Part shown: positions 34,421-44,980 of the stretch, one piece after another
How positions within the stretch are numbered: position 1 is the stretch's first letter
Layout: each line of letters begins with the position of its first letter
Origin: Strongylocentrotus purpuratus
Taxonomy: Eukaryota; Echinodermata; Echinoidea; Camarodonta; Strongylocentrotidae
Length of the DNA stretch: 64,000 nt
Assembly (NCBI RefSeq): GCF_000002235.5
Contig: NW_022145595.1
Location: 28,399,162-28,463,161, forward strand
Direction: 5' to 3'
Notes under the pieces: model-generated
Seen by the model: only the letters and a program-made list of their open reading frames with translations
The model's database searches: none
Told to the model about the DNA's origin: nothing
Program-made: the position numbers and the translations under genes

Positions 34421-37400
34421 TCAACTGCTCATCGTGGTCAGTGGATGAGGCACCTTCATCACCTGGACCGTTGCTATCATCACCCTGGGAACCTCAGTTG
34501 TAGACTGGTCGGTATGGTCAGGTCTTATGTGCTGCCTGTTTCTTCGTAGGTAACTTCCCTCAGGGCTCTGGAGAATGTAGGAGCGCTGTCCCTCGGCCCT
34601 GGTATCAACTGTTGCAGGACACGACCGTCTGGACACTGGGTCGCGGTATCGTACATCTTGCCCAAGGTAAAGCTCTGGCAAGTCAGCTCTTCTGGCATGT
34701 TTGTCAAAATAGAACTTTTGACTATTCTGTCTTTCCTGCAGCTGATTGTAGATGTCATCAGCATCTGGCTGTGTTCTCTGCAACTTGGCTGGGAGTGTAG
34801 TTCTCAACTGGCGATTCATGAGAACTTCAGCTGGACTTGGTAGTTTCTCTGATATGGGAGTTGTACGCCAAAGAAGTAGTGCTAGCTGAATGTCTGAAGT
34901 CTTCTTCATGATACCCTTGATGGTTCTGATTTGTCTCTCTACAAATCCGTTGCCTTGTGGTCGTCTTGGGGACGATGTAGCATGTTCAAAACCCCATGAC
35001 TCTGCAAACGACTTGAACTGGTAACTGGCATACTGGGGTCCATTGTCGCTCACCACCTTTGCTGGTATGCCATGCTCTGCAAACACTTGTTGCATCATAG
35101 TGATTACAGCACTGCTTGTTGCTTGGTCTGGTAACTGGCGAACCACTGGGTACTTGCTGTAGTAGTCCACCACAATTAACCATTGTTTGCCTTTGAATTC
35201 AAACATGTCGGTTGCCACCGTGTTCCAGGGCATCGTGGGAATGTCGTGTGGCTGGAGTGGCTCTGGCGTTTGTGCTGGTTGATGTTCCTGGCATCTCACA
35301 CATGACTGCACCACTCTGTCAATGTCTTTGTTCATGTTACTCCAGAACACCTTTCCTCTGGCCAGCAACTTGGTTTTTTGTTGGCCTAGGTGACTGGTAT
35401 GGAGCTTCTCCAAGATGTCTAGTTGCATCTGCTTGGGAATGACAACTCTGCTTCCCTTGAGAATTATACCGTCGCTTACTGTTAACTCATCTCGGTAACT
35501 CCAGAACTCTCTCAACTCTGGTTGCACTCGCTTCACCGTATCAGGCCAGCCCGTCACAATAACTTCCATCAGTGCACTTAGGACTTTGTCTTGTCTTGTA
35601 GTGTGTTTCAGTTCATCTACTTTCCTCGACGAGAACTGCACCAGATCTACTCTCAGATCAAGTTCAACTGTTTCATTGTTGTGAGTGCTTGGTAATCGTG
35701 AGAGACTGTCTGCGAGCAGGTTGTCTAGTCCTGGACGGTGTGTGATCTGGAAGTTGTATCCCTGTAGTCGAATCAACATCCTTTGTAGCCTTGGAGGGGC
35801 TGCTGTGAGAGGTTTGTCCATAATCATCAGAAGTGGCTTATGGTCTGTGATCACATGGAATAGCCTTCCATAGAGATATGTGTGAAAACGTTCTACTCCG
35901 AACAAAATAGCAAGCAGCTCTCGTTCAATACACGAATAGCGTGTTTCAGTTGAAGATAGGGCTTTGCTTGCGTAAGCTACTGGGCGGAGTCTACCTTCCT
36001 GGTCATGCTGTAGGAGTGCAACTCCTAACCCTTGAAGACTTGCATCGCACTGCAAATACACTGGGGATGTTGTGTCGAAGAACTGGAGTAGTGACTTCTC
36101 TGAAACTTCTTGCTTGAGTTTCTCCATGGCTGCTTGATGATGTGGTTCCCAGATGAAATCAGCCTCTTTCTTAAGGAGATCTCTCAGAACTGCAGTCTTT
36201 GTGCTGAAATCTGGGATGAAGTGAGATAGGTAAGTAATGAAACCTAGGAAGTGCTGCAACTCTGCCTTGGTGCTGGGAGTCGGCATTCCTGCGAGGTCAG
36301 CTACCTTCTGGGGATCTGGCTGGATACCATCCTCTGAGTATCGATTACCAAAGAAGTTGATACTCGTTTGCCTGATATGGCACTTGTTTGAGTTCAGTGT
36401 GAGGCCTCTCTTTGCTGCTACTTGCATGAAGTTGAGAAGGTTGCGGTCATGCTCTTCTACTGTACGCCCAAAGATTACGATATCATCTGCTATGCATTCT
36501 GCCCCTTTACAGCCTTCTAGAACTCTGTCCATCTCCAACTGGAAAATGTCCTGACTTACACTGAGTCCAAATGGTAGGCGACAGAAGACATATCTTCCAA
36601 AAGGTGTCTGGAATGTGGTAAGTCTTTGGCTGGCCTCATCTAACTTGACTGACCAGTAGCCGCACTTTGCATCTAACTTGGAGAAGTGCTGCATGTTGTG
36701 AAACTTGTGATTCAACTCCTCCAAGGTCTGCTGTTTGTAGTGAGGTCTGATAAGTGCCTTGTTCAATCTGCGAGGGTCTAAGCAAATGCGAATGCTTCCA
36801 TCCTTCTTGGTGACATATGTGATTGAGTTCACCCATTCGGTTGGTTCGATGATTTGCTTGATGACACCCTGGCTTTCCATACTGTCCAGTTCTGCCTTGA
36901 CTTTGTCTTTCAAGGCAATAGGCATCTTTCTAGGAGCGTCAACATGACTTGGAACGTTGGGGTCAACTGTCAAGTGATGTGTGGTACGAAATTCTCCAAT
37001 CCTATCGAACTGCTGTGGAAAGAGTTGTACTAGAGCCTGGACACCACTGACTTGCGTTTCAATGTTCAAAGAGCAATGGAGAGTAACAAGTCCAAACTCT
37101 ACAGATGACTGGAGACCAAGTATCACTGGGCCGTTGGACTGAACCACGTAGAATAAGGTATCAGTCCATGCTGTGTCTCCATACTTGCAGGGAATAACAA
37201 CTGTTCCATACTGACCAATCAGCGTTTCATTGTAAGCTGAAAGGATTGTGCCTGCATCTGGTAGATTTCGTGGAAAACCTTGACGATCAAGCTGCTCTGG
37301 ATACATGTTTCTGAAAGTTCGAAGTGGCAGTGTATTCGCTTCTGCTCCTGTATCCACCTTTACTTTCAGGTCATGGACACCTGGTTTGTCGTCCAATTTG

Positions 37401-38338
37401 ATGTCCAAGTGTGCAATAGCTTCATTCCTCTTCACAGAGTCAATGATAATCGTGTCAAAATGAAACCTGTCAAATCGTTGTGGTAATGTACCCAGTTCAC
37501 TTTCAGATTCGGTGTGTTCCTCTCGCACGTTATCCACCTGTTTGGAACGTCGTGATGGGTGTTGGCGTTCATCCACCCCCCTCTTCTTCCGGGAAGAAGC
37601 ATAAGACTTATGATATTTCTGTGGTTGTTTGAGCTTGGTTGATAGGCACAATTGAGCACAATGTCCTTGCTTATTGCACGAGAAACATGTAACACTCGCT
37701 GCTGGACAATACTCCTTGCCGAATCTATGTTGTCTCCCACAGTTCTTACATAAACTCTTAGGTTGTTTCTGCTGTTGCACTGCATCTATGCTCTGTGTTG
37801 GATGATACAGAGACTGGAGGGTTTGGACATGTGACTTTGATGCTTCATACGTCCTTCCCAGCTGTAGAGCACCCTGTAGTGTAAAGTCCTTCTTTGTAGT
37901 AAGTAGGTCTTTCCGGAAATCTGCGATGGGTGTGCTGGCAATAATCTGTTCAAGGATTCGCTCATCTAGCTCCTTGTGATCAAATTCGCATTTACGAGCT
38001 ATCTGTCGACATCTGTTTATGAAATCGTCCAACTTTTCATCTGGCCTCTGCATTGTTCTCGACAGCTTCAGCCGACACACTCGAAAATTGTCTTGAGGTT
38101 CTAGTTGCTCCTCAAAACGGTCTAGGATGATCTTTGCTGTTTGTTCAGACTCTGATAATGTCCAACAATTGTATCGCTGAAGGCCCTCTTCACCCGCAGC
38201 AAGTAGAATGATAGGAACTTCATCCTCTTTAGGTGTGTGCTTAGCCAAAAAGTATAGGCTCAATCTTTGTCTGAACATACGAAAAGCTTCAGCAAGGTTT
38301 GGTGCACCCCAATCCATTCGTGGTATATGATCAGCCAT
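34421..38338 (-). CDS. Ty3/Gypsy gag-pol polyprotein frame of the inserted LTR element
   Basis: One open frame of 1305 codons. Parts in order: a gag-like region (residues 1-190); two zinc-knuckle-like Cys/His clusters (about 197-232, CKNCGRQHRFGKEYC and CFSCNKQGHCAQLC); an aspartic protease with DTGAEANTLP (about 329); reverse transcriptase (about 470-650, FCRLPFGLS, IADDIVIFG); RNase H (about 740-860, YLQCDASLQGLGVAL, DHKPLL); integrase (about 950-1150, with an HHCC region, ATDMFEF, SDNGPQYAS and RPQGNGFVERQ); and a basic C-terminal module. In this family these parts are made as a polyprotein and cut by the protease. The frame resembles metazoan Gypsy elements of the Mag/SURL kind. Treated here as a fossil; activity is not implied. 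Confidence 0.85.
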   Translation of the reverse strand: MADHIPRMDWGAPNLAEAFRMFRQRLSLYFLAKHTPKEDEVPIILLAAGEEGLQRYNCWTLSESEQTAKIILDRFEEQLEPQDNFRVCRLKLSRTMQRPDEKLDDFINRCRQIARKCEFDHKELDERILEQIIASTPIADFRKDLLTTKKDFTLQGALQLGRTYEASKSHVQTLQSLYHPTQSIDAVQQQKQPKSLCKNCGRQHRFGKEYCPAASVTCFSCNKQGHCAQLCLSTKLKQPQKYHKSYASSRKKRGVDERQHPSRRSKQVDNVREEHTESESELGTLPQRFDRFHFDTIIIDSVKRNEAIAHLDIKLDDKPGVHDLKVKVDTGAEANTLPLRTFRNMYPEQLDRQGFPRNLPDAGTILSAYNETLIGQYGTVVIPCKYGDTAWTDTLFYVVQSNGPVILGLQSSVEFGLVTLHCSLNIETQVSGVQALVQLFPQQFDRIGEFRTTHHLTVDPNVPSHVDAPRKMPIALKDKVKAELDSMESQGVIKQIIEPTEWVNSITYVTKKDGSIRICLDPRRLNKALIRPHYKQQTLEELNHKFHNMQHFSKLDAKCGYWSVKLDEASQRLTTFQTPFGRYVFCRLPFGLSVSQDIFQLEMDRVLEGCKGAECIADDIVIFGRTVEEHDRNLLNFMQVAAKRGLTLNSNKCHIRQTSINFFGNRYSEDGIQPDPQKVADLAGMPTPSTKAELQHFLGFITYLSHFIPDFSTKTAVLRDLLKKEADFIWEPHHQAAMEKLKQEVSEKSLLQFFDTTSPVYLQCDASLQGLGVALLQHDQEGRLRPVAYASKALSSTETRYSCIERELLAILFGVERFHTYLYGRLFHVITDHKPLLMIMDKPLTAAPPRLQRMLIRLQGYNFQITHRPGLDNLLADSLSRLPSTHNNETVELDLRVDLVQFSSRKVDELKHTTRQDKVLSALMEVIVTGWPDTVKRVQPELREFWSYRDELTVSDGIILKGSRVVIPKQMQLDILEKLHTSHLGQQKTKLLARGKVFWSNMNKDIDRVVQSCVRCQEHQPAQTPEPLQPHDIPTMPWNTVATDMFEFKGKQWLIVVDYYSKYPVVRQLPDQATSSAVITMMQQVFAEHGIPAKVVSDNGPQYASYQFKSFAESWGFEHATSSPRRPQGNGFVERQIRTIKGIMKKTSDIQLALLLWRTTPISEKLPSPAEVLMNRQLRTTLPAKLQRTQPDADDIYNQLQERQNSQKFYFDKHARRADLPELYLGQDVRYRDPVSRRSCPATVDTRAEGQRSYILQSPEGSYLRRNRQHIRPDHTDQSTTEVPRVMIATVQVMKVPHPLTTMSS

Positions 38339-38640
38339 GTTAATGTTACTTCAATGCTGTGCTTCAGAAAAAGGAACAAAATGCTGGAATGTGTCACCAC
38401 TCACCCTCAGGCATCAAACAAACTAACTGTTCATGGAATAATGGTGTCTACAAATTCCTGTGTGTTTCTCCTGAACAAGGAAAAAACCAAAATGGCTGCT
38501 GCTGTATTGCAAAATCCAAGATGGCTGCTGCTGTGTTGCAAAATCCAAGATGGCTGCTGCTGTGTAGCACATGGTACTGTACTGGTAGGCTGGCACAAAA
38601 AACTGGCACGTTGAAGACTTGCACTCACCGCTTGCCACCA

Positions 38641-39039
38641 TGTCAAAAATAGTGGGTTTGTTATGTTGACTTCTTGGTTAGTACTACATGTAGCTGGGTC
38701 AAGAAAGTATAATAAAGCTCCACATATCTTTGCTTGAGGTTCAGGAGTTTATTGGTGTAACTAAAACATCATGCTTATGCTGTGCATGCTAGTGGTCAAG
38801 TGCAACTTACCACTCTCACATGTCCAGTACATAAGGCAGTGTATGAGGGTTGAATGTGTGCATGGCTAATTACTCATTAAATACATCACACACTCTGTGT
38901 GCCAAGAGTACTGTATTGAAGAGTGCTTTCTGCATGGTTGCTTCTGAATGAATGTGCATGGCTGTTTAACAATGAGCACATACAGGTGTAAGTTATATTC
39001 AAATAGGAGTGCTGCATAACTTCAGCTCATAACATTACA
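38641..39039 (-). repeat. LTR of the inserted Ty3/Gypsy element
   Basis: About 399 bases with TG...CA ends on the minus strand, adjoining the 92-base flank duplication at 39040 exactly. Rich in short GTGCATG and CATGGCT motifs. I found no second copy at the opposite end. Confidence 0.65.
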
Positions 39040-39271
39040 GTTATCAAGAAACAACCCAAACTCTAAGCAGCAAATTCCACAATCGTCGGCAACAGGAGGG
39101 AGAATCGCTTTGTGATTTTAGTAGAGCACTTCTACGAACCTATTGCAGGATAATGAAATCTGCGGAAAAGGAAGATCAAGCTGCCCTTACACAATTGAAG
39201 GATCATGCGTTGTGTGACCAATTTGTAAATGGAGCACAGGATGCCTCCGTACGGCGTGAACTACGACGTAT

Positions 39272-39475
39272 CCAGCTTCTTCCTCTTCCTCCTCCTTCTC
39301 CTCCTCCTCTTTCTTCTTCACCTTCTTCTTTTTCTTCTTTCTTTTCTTCATCTTCTTTTTTATCTTCCTATTCTTCTTGTACTTATTATTTCTATCATTT
39401 CTACTTTAATGTTGTTATTATTACTATCATCATTATTATTTTTAATAATTTTTTCTTAACTTTCTGTAGATAATA
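39272..39475 (+). repeat. CTT/CCT-rich low-complexity tract
   Basis: Irregular (CTT/CCT)n followed by ATT-rich sequence. It interrupts the gag-like frame of the outer fossil. Apparent Leu/Ser-rich frames here are composition only. Confidence 0.85.
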
Positions 39476-39630
39476 TGACTTTAACTTAATAATTTTGTCG
39501 GGGGCCCAACTGGAAATAAGCTCTGACTCGAGCTTTCGTGGGTTCAAGCTGACTTAATTTTGATCTGTTATTCTTTTATATTGTTGTATGTTGGAGACTT
39601 GGTGAATAAAATCAATCAATCAATCAATAA
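39476..39630 (+). mobile_element. 3' end of a CR1/L2-type LINE with (AATC)n tail
   Basis: TGTCGGGGGCCCAACTGGAA ... GAGCTTTCGTGGGTTC, then GGTGAATAAAATCAATCAAT and further ATCA repeats. The layout (short GC-rich hairpin, AT-rich stretch, AATAAA-like motif, simple tail) parallels the tail of the LINE at 59890-60061. Confidence 0.7.
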
Positions 39631-40056
39631 TCATCTAGTACGGAATATAGGCGTTGGCCTTTGATTCCCGGTCACTGTATACGTCTGGCATTGCATTGTC
39701 ACATGAGAAAGATAGTCCATGTCTTTAGTGTGCTTACGGGAGGAGTCGCGGAAGGTCACTTTGCTTGGTCCACCTTATAATCCTTTTGAAAGATTCAGTT
39801 GTTTTTCGTTTGCTCTATATTTTCAGGCAAGTTGCTTTTGGCTTTTCACACTGATTCAATGTTCGAGCCTACACGGATATAAACTATGGCTGTGAGACAA
39901 GTCCGGGCTGTCCAGTACAATTACCAACCGTATATATAGTAATTAAAGTCATCCTACCGTTTAAATCAATTCATGATGTACTGGCAGGAACCATATACAT
40001 GCAAATCCATGGAAACATTTTTTTTCTATTTGTTTTTAGCTTGATTAGAATCCATC
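39631..40056 (+). promoter_or_regulatory. 5' flank of the P450 gene, probable promoter
   Basis: The only repeat-free stretch before the start codon. TATATATAG at 39931-39939 is a candidate TATA box, placing a start of transcription near 39960. AAGGTCA at 39752-39758, followed by CTTTGCTTGG, is a nuclear-receptor-type half-site. A pyrimidine tract ending TTTTTAG at about 40039 could instead be an acceptor joined to an upstream noncoding exon. These are motif matches only. Confidence 0.35.
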
Positions 40057-40225
40057 ATGATTGACCTGCTTGGAGCTGGAGAGTCTGGCTTTGGTCAGTT
40101 TAATGCCCTGACCATCACAGCAACCCTTGGAGTGGTCACTGCTACGCTGGCCCTCTGGACCATCATGAGGCCAAAGCGATTTCCCCCTGGTCCAAGAGGT
40201 CTGCCTATCGTTGGCAGCATCTACA
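40057..40225 (+). CDS. Cytochrome P450 (CYP17/CYP1-like, clan 2), coding exon 1
   Basis: First coding exon of a microsomal P450, a heme monooxygenase that takes electrons from P450 reductase and hydroxylates small lipophilic substrates. The start has A at -3. Residues 1-56 show an N-terminal signal anchor (ITATLGVVTATLALWTIM) that would hold the enzyme on the ER membrane, then the basic/proline hinge RPKRFPPGPRGLPIVGSIY typical of clan 2. The donor is CTACA|GTAAGT (GT at 40226), phase 1, and joins exon 2 to give IYSINDSPEVV. Six exons in the window give about 309 residues of the usual ~500. The oxygen-activating AGxxT, ExxR and heme-Cys regions lie beyond the right edge. The best family match by eye is steroid 17-alpha-hydroxylase-like; the substrate cannot be told from this half. 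Confidence 0.85.
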
Positions 40226-40771
40226 GTAAGTCAAATGTATATCCTAATTTACCAGGCACCAACTTCTAGTGATATTCCAACAAAATCGCAGAAAAATACA
40301 CAGAGTGGATCGAGAGCCATTCAGCACCACAAACTTCAACTCCCAAAGAGCTCTTTTGAAAGAAGAGAAAGAAAGAGAGGGATAAACAAAAAAAGAAAAG
40401 AAAATATAATGAAACACATAGTCATGCAAACACTGGCGTACTGTGGGGGAGGCTTGGTGGTGGGGGGGGGGGGGGGGGTGGGGGGGGGTGAAGGTGCTAG
40501 CCACCCCCCCATTAAACCATGACTTATTTTTAATTCCATATAAGTGATATATATATAAATGTTCGTGCTATCACATGATTTTCAACATAATGCGCATTTC
40601 TTCATTTCTATTGCAAACTGACACATTTTCAGATAGCTAGAGAGAGCATATGTTTTTATAGTCACTAATGGGCCTAATTAGTGGCCATTAACAGTAACAC
40701 TAGTAGAAAATTCCTTTCAAGAAGCTCCTGCGACAAGCACTGCCGGGAGATAACACGCTACCAACCACTCG

Positions 40772-43700
40772 GGGGGGGGCCATTGAAGGAGCGTTCACGT
40801 CGCGGTCCCTGTCAGATGAAAATCTGCGAATCCTTCAACCACACTACTCAAGTTTCTTTTAGTAACTACCACAACCAACACCATGGTTACCAATGACAAT
40901 GATGACCAATTTGTTGATGAGGCCCAGGGTCGAACTCATGGGTCCTTGTCAGGACCGGCCCTGAGTATCATATCATTCAACATTGAAGTTCTTTCAGGCG
41001 CCAAACAAGAACTCTTGGCTGACCTATGCAAAACAACCAACTGTGACATTCTCTGCCTCCAGGAGACCCATCACGGGCCTACACGAGTTCGCCCTCGTAT
41101 CTCCGGAATGACCCTCATCGCAGAGAGACCACATGACCAATACGGAAGTGCAATCTTTGCCCGAAATGATCTTGCTGTGGACAAATCTTACCTATCAGAC
41201 ATCAATAACATTGAGGTCCTTTCTATTGACCTAATGGGAATCACCGTAAGCTCCGTGTACAAGCCACCTCAAGAGCCTTTCGAGCTGCCCGGCAGAGCTA
41301 CTGACGGCAGGATGAATGTGGTCATTGGTGATTTCAACAGCCATAGCATTTCCTTGGGATATAAAGAAATGAACGAAGATGGTGAACTCGTTGAAACATG
41401 GGCAGATGCTAACCAGCTCATTCATGACGCTAAGCTTCCTGCCTCTTTCAACAGTGCAAGGTGGAGACGTGGCTTCAACCCTGACCTGATATTTACATCT
41501 ACCAGGATTGCTAACCAGTGCGAGAAAGTCATTCTCGACCCAATCCCTCACTCCCAGCACCGACCGATAGGGCTTAAGGTTAATGCAGTCATTAATCCAC
41601 GAGCAGTACCCTTCCGACGTCGTTTCAACCTGAGGAAGGCAAACTGGGAAAAGTTTGCTAAGGACTTTGACTCCTACATCCAGGACCTACCTGCCACCCC
41701 CAAAACTACGACACCTTTGTAGAGTTGATGAAGAAATCGTCAAGGTGTAATATCACCCGAGGATGTCGCACAAGCTACATTCAAGGCTTGACGGACCACT
41801 CCAAGGTGATGTATGAAGACTACATCGAACACTTCCAGTTGGACCACTTTAGTGAGGAGACACTGGAATCTGGAGAAAATCTGACCAAGGAAATTGGTGA
41901 ATCTAGAAGGACTCGAGGAAGTGGCAGGAATTCATTCAATCCACTGACATGACACATAGCAGCAGGAAGGCATGGAAAACGATCCGGATACTGGGCAATG
42001 ACTATACAAAGGCCCAACCAAGATCTGAAGTCACTGCTGACCAAGTTGCCCATCAACTCCTATTGAATGGTCGGGGAAATCCTGACCATCACCCCAGAAG
42101 AACCAGAAGAGCCAGACTCCCTAAGGTCCCAGACGCTCCAAGCTCTCAAGATGACCCAGGCTTCACTAGACCGTTCACCATGAACGACCTGCTTGCTGCC
42201 ATCAAAGCAATGAAAAACAACAAAGCTGCTGGACTTGATGACATCCTCTGCGAGCAGATCAAACAGCTTAGACCAGGCGCCCTGAACTGGCTTCTCAAAA
42301 TGTTCAACGAATGTTTGGGCACCAACAACATCCCAAAACTCTGGAGGAAATCCAAAGTTATTGCCCTGTTGAAGCCTGGTAAAGATGCAGCCAGTCCAAA
42401 GAGCTACAGGTCTATCTCCCTACTGTGTCATACATATAAGCTGTTCGAGCGGCTTATCCTCAACCGCATCGCCCCATTCGTGGATGAACATCTATTTCCA
42501 GAACAAGCAGGGTTTAGGCCAGGAACATCATGCACTGGCCAACTCCTAAACCTCACTCAGATCATTGAGGACGGGTATGAGATTAAGCTAATCACCGGAG
42601 CTGCTTTCGTTGATCTCTCTGCTGCCTACGACACTGTGAACCACAGAATCCTTACCAGGAAGATCTTTGAGCTGACAAAGGACGTGAGACTGACTGGACT
42701 CATCCAGACGTTGCTGTCCAATCGGCGATATTTTGTGGTTCTCAATGGGAATCGCAGCAGATGGCGCAGACAGAAAAATGGCCTACCACAAGGAAGTGTG
42801 CTCGCACCGTTACTCTTTAACGTGTACACGAATGACCAACCGATCCACCCAAACACCAGGAGCTTCCTCTACGCCGATGATCTCTGCATCGCCACCCAGA
42901 ACCAGTCTTTTGTGAAGTTGGAGGAGTCCCTCAGTGATGCCCTGGCCGGTCTCATCCCATACTATGCGACCAACCACCTGAGAGCTAACCCTGATAAAAC
43001 TCAGATAAGCGCATTCCACCTCAAGTACAGGGATGCCAACCATCAACTAAGGATCAGCTGGTATGGGAAAAGGCTGAAGCATACTCCCAACCCAGTCTAC
43101 TTAGGCGTCACACTCGATCGCTCCCTTACCTACAAGAACCACATTGCCAACACAAAGGCAAAAGTTGGAGCCCGCAACAGCATCCTCAAGAAGCTAGCCA
43201 ACACCAACTGGGGGACTGATGCCAGAACAATCCGGACGACAGCCCTCGCGCTTTGCTTCTCTGCTGCGGAGTATGCATCACCAGTATGGAGTAGGTCGGC
43301 CCATGCACCCAAGATTGACCCAGCTCTAAATTCATCTTTCAGAGCGATCACTGGATGCCTTAGACCAACTAAAGTAGAGGACATCTACCTGCTCTGCGGT
43401 ATTGCCCCTCCACACGTCAGAAGGTTGGTCTTGTCCCAGAAAGAAAAGGACAAACAAGAAAAAAAATCCTCTCCACCCACTCTTCGAACAACAGCCAGTG
43501 GGCAAGCGGCTCAAATCCAGACACAGCTTTCTGCACTCTGTAGAGCCTCTTAATACTAGCCCTCACAACCAAAGGATGACTTTGTGGTCTAACCACCTTC
43601 AGACCACTCCACATAAACTCTCCCTCAGCCCGAAGGAATCCCTCGCAACCGGCTCCAGTGAGACTTGGCTTACCTGGCTTAGCCTCAACCGCCTAAGAAC

Positions 43701-43916
43701 TGGCTACGGTCGATGCAGAGTCCTAATGCAGAGGTGGGGTCTAGGAGACGAACAAACGGCATGTGAATGCGGCCAGGAACAGACAATGGAACACCTGCTA
43801 GCCTGCCCACTCCTGCCAGAGCCATGCACCCAAGATGACCTGGAAGCCGTGAATTGCCGTGCCAAAGCCTGTGTGGACCACTGGACGGGACTTGTGTAGT
43901 GACTCGATAAGAAGAA
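40772..43916 (+). mobile_element. I/Nimb-like LINE with endonuclease and reverse transcriptase, near full length
   Basis: Flanked by ACCAACCACTCGG (about 40759-40771 and 43917-43929), a target duplication. After a short leader, an ATG at 40883 opens an apurinic-type endonuclease: IISFNIEVL, CLQETHHG, VVIGDFNSHS, WRRGFNPDLIF, HSQHRPI. Reverse transcriptase follows in another frame: NKAAGLDDILCEQIK, SYRSISLLCHTYKLFERLIL, EQAGFRPGTSC, FVDLSAAYDTVNHRI, NGLPQGSVLAPLLFNVY, LYADDLCIA. The C-terminus ends with LRTGYGRCRVLMQRWG and CECGQEQTMEHLLACPL, a Cys/His motif. The 3' end is GATAAGAAGAAG. Frames change near 41700, 41945 and 43450, so it is inactive but recent. It carries one main ORF, as in several I-group clades; the exact clade is uncertain. 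Confidence 0.85.
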
Positions 43917-43984
43917 GACCAACCACTCGGACTGTACATGCACAGATTTGCGAACGAATGTTCCACTGGGGCCCATTGGGGAAA

Positions 43985-44150
43985 CTGAATTCAAACAAGG
44001 ATTAAGAGTAGAGAAATGTAAAACGAATCGTCTTCTTTCAATTTAATGAAACGGCAAAGCTTCCGCGCTTCGCGTGGAAGGGGGCAACTGAATTAAGACT
44101 AGGATTAAGAGTCGAGAACGTTAACGAATCGTCTTCTTTCTTTAAAAATG
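43985..44150 (-). repeat. Satellite units (same family as 1-800 and 55795-56575)
   Basis: About one and a half units in reverse orientation: AACGAATCGTCTTCTTTC, TTTAATGAAACGGCAAAGC, TTCCGCGCTTCGCGTGGAAG, then AACTGAATTAAGACTAGG. It sits inside the intron-1 hAT composite just after the LINE. Confidence 0.8.
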
Positions 44151-44921
44151 TAATAAAGTGTCACAGCTTCGGGAATAAGCTCCTGGCCCCGGGTTTATAG
44201 GGTTAAATTTGTAAACATTAGGACATAGGCATTGATATATTTGTCGGTAATTGGTGACTAATTTTGTCGTTAATCGGTGGCCTCTACACACCCACCCCCA
44301 CTTAAAAAGGTCTAGCGACGCCCCTGATAACAACACAGTTTATACACTCGAGATAATTTTTGCAAGTACTACTGATGAAGCACCGGACCACCGTCTGTGT
44401 GCATTGTGCAGCAACGAAGCATATACAACGTCTCACGACGTGACAGATCACTTTTCTCTAACTTCTAACCATTCAGAAGGCCTCGTGTTTTTCCAGGAAG
44501 AGCCGGACAAATGTGGTTCTCAAATTACAAAAGATCCCTACTCTTGGAGGGGGTAGGAGAAACCAATTTTACGCCATATTACTCTAGGAAGTACCTGAAA
44601 ATGCGTCTAATGTGGTTCTAAAATTGCAAATGCTTCCTATTCTGGGAGGGGGTCAGAACCCCCTCCCTCGCTCTGTCGCTTCATCGTATTAAATAATTAT
44701 ATTTCACCCCATGCCATTTTGTGCCCCCCCCCCCGTAAGAAATTCCTGGATCCGTCACTGATGCCCATACCCCTTGAGCTTCGGGGGCTCTGCCCCTTGA
44801 CACCCGCCGGGGCCTTGCCCCTAGACCCTACTTTGAAAAACGTTCAGAGGGGCCTTCGGGTAAGAGTGGGTTGATGCGGATTTTTTTGTCACCCCCCCCC
44901 TCCCAGGAATAAAAAAAAAAT

Positions 44922-44958
<37 letters not shown>

Positions 44959-44980
44959 GTTTTTGCTCATTGCGCCACTG
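44151..44980. other. Right part of the intron-1 composite, no gene
   Basis: Contains a C-run and MITE-like terminus around 44725-44760, GC-rich direct repeats (GGCTCTGCCCCTTGACACCC, GGCCTTGCCCCTAGACCC), and a (TA)n microsatellite at 44924-44954. No frame has family resemblance. Confidence 0.5.

Larger units (their letters stand above)
34315..39039 (-). mobile_element. Ty3/Gypsy LTR retrotransposon, opposite orientation, inside the gag region of another
   Basis: It lies between two copies of a 92-base stretch of the host element (34223-34314 and 39040-39131). On the minus strand the 5' LTR begins TGTAATGTTATGAGC at 39039 and ends ...TTTTTGACA at about 38641, followed by TGGTGGCAAGCGG, a possible primer-binding site. 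A leader with three near-identical ~29-base units (CAAAATCCAAGATGGCTGC on the plus strand, 38490-38565) precedes a gag-pol frame. I recognise only one LTR, so the element looks incomplete, although its coding region looks whole. Confidence 0.75.
31301..39475 (+). mobile_element. LTR retrotransposon fossil (Ty3/Gypsy-type), interrupted by a LINE and by a second LTR element
   Basis: Parts in order: a possible internal 3' end with a purine tract (GGGGGGAAAT) just before 31587; an LTR at 31587-31962; a second LTR starting at 31966 and ending at 33617; a primer-binding site TGGTGTCAGAAGTGGGAT at 33619-33636, complementary to the 3' end of a leucine tRNA; and a gag-like region from about 33904 that recurs beyond the inserted element at 39040-39270. 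A LINE sits within the second LTR. The fossil is clearly broken, with at least three major interruptions. The two LTRs are similar but not identical (a few percent by eye), suggesting moderate age. Confidence 0.7.
40431..44980. mobile_element. 4.55-kb hAT-type composite element in P450 intron 1
   Basis: CATGCAAA flanks it exactly at 40423-40430 and 44981-44988. Termini are CACTGGCGTACTGTGGG on the left and CAGTGGCGCAATGAGC on the complement at the right. Contents: a G-run-rich end, a LINE with its own target duplication (40772-43916), two satellite units (43985-44150), a region with another MITE terminus (CAGTGACGGATCCAGG, complement, ending at 44760), and a TA repeat. No transposase. The copy at 1-1366 is the same family in reverse. 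It occupies most of the 5.0-kb intron. Confidence 0.85.

Noticed and set aside
39153-39473. Frame with Leu/Ser/Pro-rich tail
   Set aside because: The first third is gag-like sequence of the LTR fossil and the rest is a CTT-rich low-complexity tract.
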